Below are positions 6,357 through 9,023 of a stretch of DNA of 9,023 nt, one piece after another. The DNA is taken from positions 1 to 9,023 of the forward strand of contig NZ_JADEXF010000078.1 in NCBI RefSeq assembly GCF_015207245.1. Direction: 5' to 3'. The first letter of the stretch is position 1. Each line of letters opens with the position of its first letter. The position numbers were made by a program, and so were the translations under genes. The DNA comes from Nostoc cf. edaphicum LEGE 07299 (GTDB taxonomy: Bacteria; Cyanobacteriota; Cyanobacteriia; Cyanobacteriales; Nostocaceae). Below the pieces are notes generated by a model that made no database searches, was not told where the DNA came from, and saw only the letters and a program-made list of their open reading frames with translations.

Positions 6357-7160
6357 CTCATTACTAGAAGAAGACCGACTGAAAATAGGAGATAGGTAGG
6401 CAACCAAGACGCCAATGAGAAACCCAGAGATATTGCGAACTAAAGGCAACCAGTCGCTTGTACGTGTCACAACTGGCCCAATGCCGAAGGCAATAAACAA
6501 GATTCCCCACAAAGGTGAGAAAATTAAAGCCCATTGCCAAGCAAAAACTTGTCCTTTTTGGCGGGGTTGAGCTGCAAATCCACAAATCACCCCACCAATA
6601 ACTGAGGTAATCAAGGTGAGAATCCACTGCTCTCGTGGTAGTCCGGGGACAACATTGCAACCCCCTTTGAGCAAACAGCCCTTAACGGATTCTAACGCTT
6701 GTAGAATGGCTTGATCTTCGCCTTCTTCGCGGACAAAATACAAATTCCCGAAGCGAGTTTGCAGTTCTATCCAAAAAGTCCGGGGTAAAAGTTTATAAAC
6801 AGCATCGCCAACGCTAAAACTGAGGATGTTACCGCCACGAGAATCGGCAACGAGTAGAATACTTTTGTCATCCAAACCCCAATATTTAATAACTGCGCGA
6901 CCTGGGGTGCGGTCATATTGGGTTAATACTCGCAATTTCCAGCCCGTGTCAGCTTCAAACTGCTCTAAATCTTTGACAAGCTTTTCTTCTTGCAGCACAG
7001 GCAGAGATTTAGCTAAATCTACAACTGGGGTAAAGGTGTTAGGAAGTAACTCAGGATTGTCATAAGCCAGCGCTGGGGGAGAATGCATCACCCAAATTGA
7101 CCCAGCCAGGAAAAATACTGCAATAGATACTAGAATTCGTCGCCAAAAACAAGATTGCAT
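6351..7160 (-). CDS. psb32: TPM-domain protein, Psb32-like (photosystem II repair/protection)
   Basis: The protein is 269 residues from the ATG at 7160; the longer frame to a TTG at 7199 would put 13 extra residues before a good signal peptide, so I reject it. Residues 1-32 are a signal peptide (two Arg at 7-8, hydrophobic core 9-24, cleavage after ALA at 30-32). The mature protein begins YDNPELLP, followed by the TPM domain (about 41-165) with TGWKLRVLTQYDRTPG (72-87), LLVADSRGGNILSFSVGD (102-119) and a C-terminal helix. Cys162 and Cys168 could pair. Three hydrophobic segments follow at about 179-196, 206-228 and 244-260. In cyanobacteria and plants, TPM proteins of this type (Psb32/TLP18.3) help photosystem II repair and sit at the thylakoid with the domain in the lumen. 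The YDNPELLP start and TPM domain support that assignment, but three C-terminal segments are more than I expect for Psb32. Confident on TPM, moderate on the symbol. Confidence 0.8.
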   Translation of the reverse strand: MQSCFWRRILVSIAVFFLAGSIWVMHSPPALAYDNPELLPNTFTPVVDLAKSLPVLQEEKLVKDLEQFEADTGWKLRVLTQYDRTPGRAVIKYWGLDDKSILLVADSRGGNILSFSVGDAVYKLLPRTFWIELQTRFGNLYFVREEGEDQAILQALESVKGCLLKGGCNVVPGLPREQWILTLITSVIGGVICGFAAQPRQKGQVFAWQWALIFSPLWGILFIAFGIGPVVTRTSDWLPLVRNISGFLIGVLVAYLSPIFSRSSSSNEL

Positions 7161-7290
7161 GGACGTTTTTATACAAATATTAACGGTAAAAGCGAACAAG
7201 TTGTTTTAAAAGAGTACTAGAAAAATGATAGTTCTTTACACTTGTTTACTTTACTCTAATCTAGGGGATCAAAGCAAAAGGTTTTTGAGT

Positions 7291-7519
7291 ATTGGGCATG
7301 GGGCATTGGGCAGGAAACGTAAATTGGGTTAAGCGTTCACGTAGCATCCCTGTAGAGAAGCGCAACCCAACAAAACAATGTAAATGTTGGGTTGAGGAAC
7401 AAAACCCAACCTACAATTAAGTCTAATTTGGGTTTGAAAACACGCTCTAGGGACTAGCAAAACTAGGAAAGAGTTTTCAAATACCAATGCCCAATGCCCT
7501 ATGCTCTATGCCCTATGCC
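7291..7519. repeat. composite intergenic repeat block with heptamers and competing hairpins
   Basis: Most of the 364-bp space between the DUF948 gene and the psb32-like gene is repeat. The outer arms 7291-7312 (ATTGGGCATGGGGCATTGGG...) and 7488-7509 are inverted copies agreeing at 19 of 22 positions. The right arm belongs to five tandem heptamers at 7485-7519 (CAATGCC, CAATGCC, CTATGCT, CTATGCC, CTATGCC). Inside, TTGGGTT/AACCCAA modules alternate in orientation: 7324-7330, 7363-7372, 7385-7394, 7403-7410 and 7428-7436. CAACCCAACA (7363-7372) pairs perfectly with TGTTGGGTTG (7385-7394), while the latter can instead pair with AACCCAAC (7403-7410). The array ends five bases from the DUF948 stop. 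The remaining 7161-7290 presumably holds the psb32-like promoter, but I see no convincing boxes. Confidence 0.7.
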
Positions 7520-7524
7520 TTAAT

Positions 7525-8064
7525 TCAATCTTCGTCATCAAAATTATTTTCCCAGCTAGTGGCATCGTTATAACCGTCATTAGCGCGGTACACTTCTGCT
7601 TTGATTCGGCGATTTTCTTGCCTCAACACTTCTCGTTCTCGCAACGTTAGTGGTGGTTTTTCATTGCTTGGCAAGCGATCGCTTGTCCGCCTTATGGGTT
7701 TTTGGCGCGTGAAGTTTTTCCAAGCAGCTTTCGCGCCAATAAAGATGCTGCGCGTACCTACTTGTAGATTTTGAGCCTGAATTCTTACAGTATCAAGACT
7801 TTGGTCAACTTGCTTCACGACTTGACTAGCACTTTTTACACCTTCACTGACATCATCAGTTAAATCAGTGATTTCTAAGCCAGTTACGCGGATAGCTTCT
7901 AAAGTGGGTGGTAACTCCCGTGAGAGAGTATCAAATAGCTTTTCTGCACTGCGAGCCGCGCGTGCTAACTCCTGCAAAGCCGGTATCGCCGCCACTAAAA
8001 CCGCAGTCAGGCTTGTGGCGACTAAAAGTAAGGAAAGTCCCAACCAAAACAGGGGTTCAATCAC
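7525..8064 (-). CDS. DUF948 (YtxG-like) membrane-anchored coiled-coil protein
   Basis: The 179-residue protein starts at a GTG (8064), 11 bp after the stop of the ytxH-like gene, so the two are almost certainly cotranscribed. Residues 5-27 form one N-terminal membrane segment (LFWLGLSLLLVATSLTAVLVAAI). Residues 28-105 are a long heptad-like amphipathic helix (LARAARSAEKLFDTLS, then TDLTDDVSEGVKSASQVVKQVDQSLD), the usual plan of DUF948. A basic linker (111-138) is followed by a charged helix with LREREVLRQENRRIKAEV (141-158) and an acidic, Asn/Asp-rich tail ending NFDDED. The function is not known; in Bacillus subtilis a DUF948 protein (YtxG) is encoded beside YtxH in a general-stress operon. 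No strong Shine-Dalgarno sequence precedes the GTG, consistent with translational coupling to the gene before it. Confidence 0.85.
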   Translation of the reverse strand: MIEPLFWLGLSLLLVATSLTAVLVAAIPALQELARAARSAEKLFDTLSRELPPTLEAIRVTGLEITDLTDDVSEGVKSASQVVKQVDQSLDTVRIQAQNLQVGTRSIFIGAKAAWKNFTRQKPIRRTSDRLPSNEKPPLTLREREVLRQENRRIKAEVYRANDGYNDATSWENNFDDED

Positions 8065-8075
8065 GGTTATGTCAT

Positions 8076-8426
8076 TTATGAGCGTTCTAATGGTTGGGGA
8101 AGCGAATCTGAGTCTTCAACAGATGTTTGTCGCTTCAAGACTTGGCTTTCTCGCTGACTGGCATCTACACCTGCTGCGATCGCTTCCCGTAATCGATCTA
8201 AAGTCTCATCCCAGTTTCGCAGTGCGCTAGCAGAGAGACGATCTGCCTGAATTTGCACACTCATTGATAAATCTTCTGCCAATTCTGGGATAGCATTAGC
8301 AGATTTTTTCAAAATTTTACGCGTTTCGCGCCCTGTGCGTGGAGCTACGAGTAAACCGGTCAAAGCACCGATGGTAGCTCCCAGCATCAAACCGCCAAAA
8401 AATCCTCCAGAACGGTTATTAGACAT
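8076..8426 (-). CDS. YtxH-domain small membrane protein
   Basis: The 116-residue protein starts at ATG 8426 with a good Shine-Dalgarno sequence (AAGGAG at 8439-8444). Residues 7-36 are the YtxH signature: a Gly-rich membrane segment GGFFGGLMLGATIGALTGLLVAP followed by RTGRETRKILKK. The rest (44-90) is helical and amphipathic, with WDETLDRLREAIAAGVDASQ (72-91) typical of cyanobacterial members, then a polar tail. YtxH proteins are small single-pass membrane proteins linked to stress in Firmicutes, with no known enzymatic activity. It is the first gene of an operon with the DUF948 gene, whose start lies 11 bp beyond the stop. A promoter with an overlapping dyad lies about 65 bp upstream. HIP1 octamers occur in both genes of the pair (8176, 7675). 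Confidence 0.88.
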   Translation of the reverse strand: MSNNRSGGFFGGLMLGATIGALTGLLVAPRTGRETRKILKKSANAIPELAEDLSMSVQIQADRLSASALRNWDETLDRLREAIAAGVDASQRESQVLKRQTSVEDSDSLPQPLERS

Positions 8427-8483
8427 CTTATTGTTTCTCTCCTTACACCCATTTTAGGTGGGTTTTCTCCCCTTGTAAGACTC

Positions 8484-8516
8484 AACCGATTTTATTCGGT
8501 TAATCTATGGTGACAA
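8484..8516 (-). promoter_or_regulatory. putative ytxH operon promoter with overlapping dyad
   Basis: On the - strand, TTGTCA (8511-8516) and TAAAAT (8489-8494) are separated by 16 bp; each matches the sigma70 -35 or -10 consensus at five of six positions. Transcription would begin near 8481, about 55 bases before the ATG. An inverted repeat, AACCGA (8484-8489) and TCGGTT (8496-8501), brackets the -10 box with a six-base centre. It could be an operator for a dimeric repressor or a hairpin in an upstream transcript. Confidence 0.45.
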
Positions 8517-8710
8517 AATATCAGCCATAAATGTTGCTTTTATTCATTAATACTAAAAGCATTAATTACTTGTAATTCACAACTCCCCGTATCTCTCAAA
8601 GTTTTGATACCTCTGGTGGGCATCTCTTTGTGTTATGTCTTGAGTAGTTCCGTACCCTTCTACTGAAGGAGACGCTCTTAATAACAAGCTTTGAGGGTAT
8701 GGAAAGGGGA

Positions 8711-8741
8711 AGCGATGCCTGCGGCGGGCTATGCCTACGCT
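8711..8741. repeat. GC-rich dispersed repeat of Nostocales type
   Basis: The sequence AGCGATGCCTGCGGCGGGCT (8711-8730) followed by ATGCCTACGCT is much richer in G/C than its surroundings. It contains ATGCCT twice (8715-8720, 8731-8736) and begins and ends with AGCG/CGCT. Similar sequences are, from memory, widely dispersed between genes in Nostoc genomes. No function is known to me. Confidence 0.5.
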
Positions 8742-8835
8742 AGAAGCCAATGCACCCTATGGGATCTTACTACGGATCTCTCTGTGTGTCCCCCGTCAGC
8801 CTTAATCATAAATATTCATGTGAACCTGACATAAC

Positions 8836-9023
8836 TCATTTTGCAACTGTTCTTTTCCCAGATATTAACTCTAGCTTCAGAAAATAACGCTGCCAGATTT
8901 GCCGCCCTAGCAAAAGTAGACTGATAATTTGCCGCACTTGTTGAATTTGCATTTGTAGCGCTTGATTTCTCTGCCGTAAGTTATAAATATTCTGTTGGCT
9001 GAGATAAATATTTTCGGGTGCTT
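8836..9023 (-). CDS. unknown protein, C-terminal 61 residues (5' partial)
   Basis: A - strand frame is open from the right edge (first full codon 9021-9019) to a TGA at 8836-8838. The visible end starts APENIYLSQQNIYNLRQRNQ and continues through ALQMQIQQVRQIISLLLLGRQIWQRYFLKLE to GKRTVAK. The first half is Gln/Asn-rich with heptad-like spacing of I/L, so it is probably a coiled coil; the second half has a short hydrophobic patch (ISLLLLG) and a basic end. The other two frames on this strand meet stops, and the codon pattern looks coding. I do not recognise the family; the C-terminal helix of a larger protein is all that can be seen. Confidence 0.6.
   Translation of the reverse strand, partial: APENIYLSQQNIYNLRQRNQALQMQIQQVRQIISLLLLGRQIWQRYFLKLELISGKRTVAK

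Larger units (their letters stand above)
8427..8835. other. 409-bp gene-free stretch upstream of the ytxH-like gene
   Basis: No coding frame is supported here. It contains, from left to right, the ytxH Shine-Dalgarno sequence (8439-8444), a putative promoter with a dyad (8484-8516), an AT-rich segment (8517-8580), a short hairpin CCTTC/GAAGG (8656-8660 with 8665-8669) enclosed by TACCCT/AGGGTA (8653-8658 with 8694-8699), and a GC-rich dispersed repeat (8711-8741). The 3' end of the unknown - strand gene bounds it at 8836; no clear terminator for that gene is visible. Confidence 0.5.

Noticed and set aside
6364..6660. 98-residue - strand open frame inside the psb32-like gene
   Set aside because: It is a different-frame shadow of the membrane-spanning region of the real gene.
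7291..7519. CRISPR array
   Set aside because: Repeats are 7-10 bases, in alternating orientation and without unique spacers of regular length, and no cas gene is present.

Overview
The window looks like chromosomal DNA of a filamentous, heterocyst-forming cyanobacterium of the Nostoc/Anabaena type. The evidence is seven HIP1 octamers (GCGATCGC), tandem heptanucleotide (STRR-type) arrays between genes, other intergenic repeats typical of Nostocales, a Psb32-like thylakoid protein and a cyanobacterial-style CobH. This placement is inference from sequence character; no species is assigned.

Layout. The left part is on the + strand: the 3' end of a beta-propeller repeat protein (1-837), a heptamer array, panB (940-1710), a 599-bp gene-free stretch with a promoter-like site and a MITE-like element, then dapB (2310-3146) followed after 32 bp by a two-TM protein of unknown function (3179-3865). 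The right part is on the - strand and converges on the left part across 3866-4097, which holds three hairpins. Reading leftwards from the right edge, it has the C-terminal end of an unknown gene (8836-9023), a ytxH-like gene (8076-8426) and a DUF948/ytxG-like gene (7525-8064) in one apparent operon. A large repeat block comes next, then a Psb32-like TPM-domain gene (6351-7160), cobH (5612-6241) and an AT-rich right-handed beta-helix gene (4098-5510).

How the genes relate. panB (pantothenate/CoA), dapB (diaminopimelate/lysine) and cobH (corrinoid ring) are core biosynthetic genes that share no pathway; dapB may be cotranscribed with the membrane protein downstream. The ytxH/DUF948 pair is a recurring small-membrane-protein pair whose Bacillus counterparts are stress genes. 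The beta-helix gene is the most accessory-looking gene.

I did not find a clear new multi-gene system. The best leads are a textbook terminator-like hairpin plus T5 inside the coding sequence of the two-TM gene, a CobH with Tyr where characterised enzymes have the catalytic His, a dyad overlapping the putative ytxH -10 box, competing hairpins in the 7.3-7.5 kb repeat block, and heptamer arrays that run up to or into coding boundaries. Three start codons are moved inward from the longest open frames (cobH, psb32-like, beta-helix), and the two-TM gene is started at 3179 rather than inside dapB.
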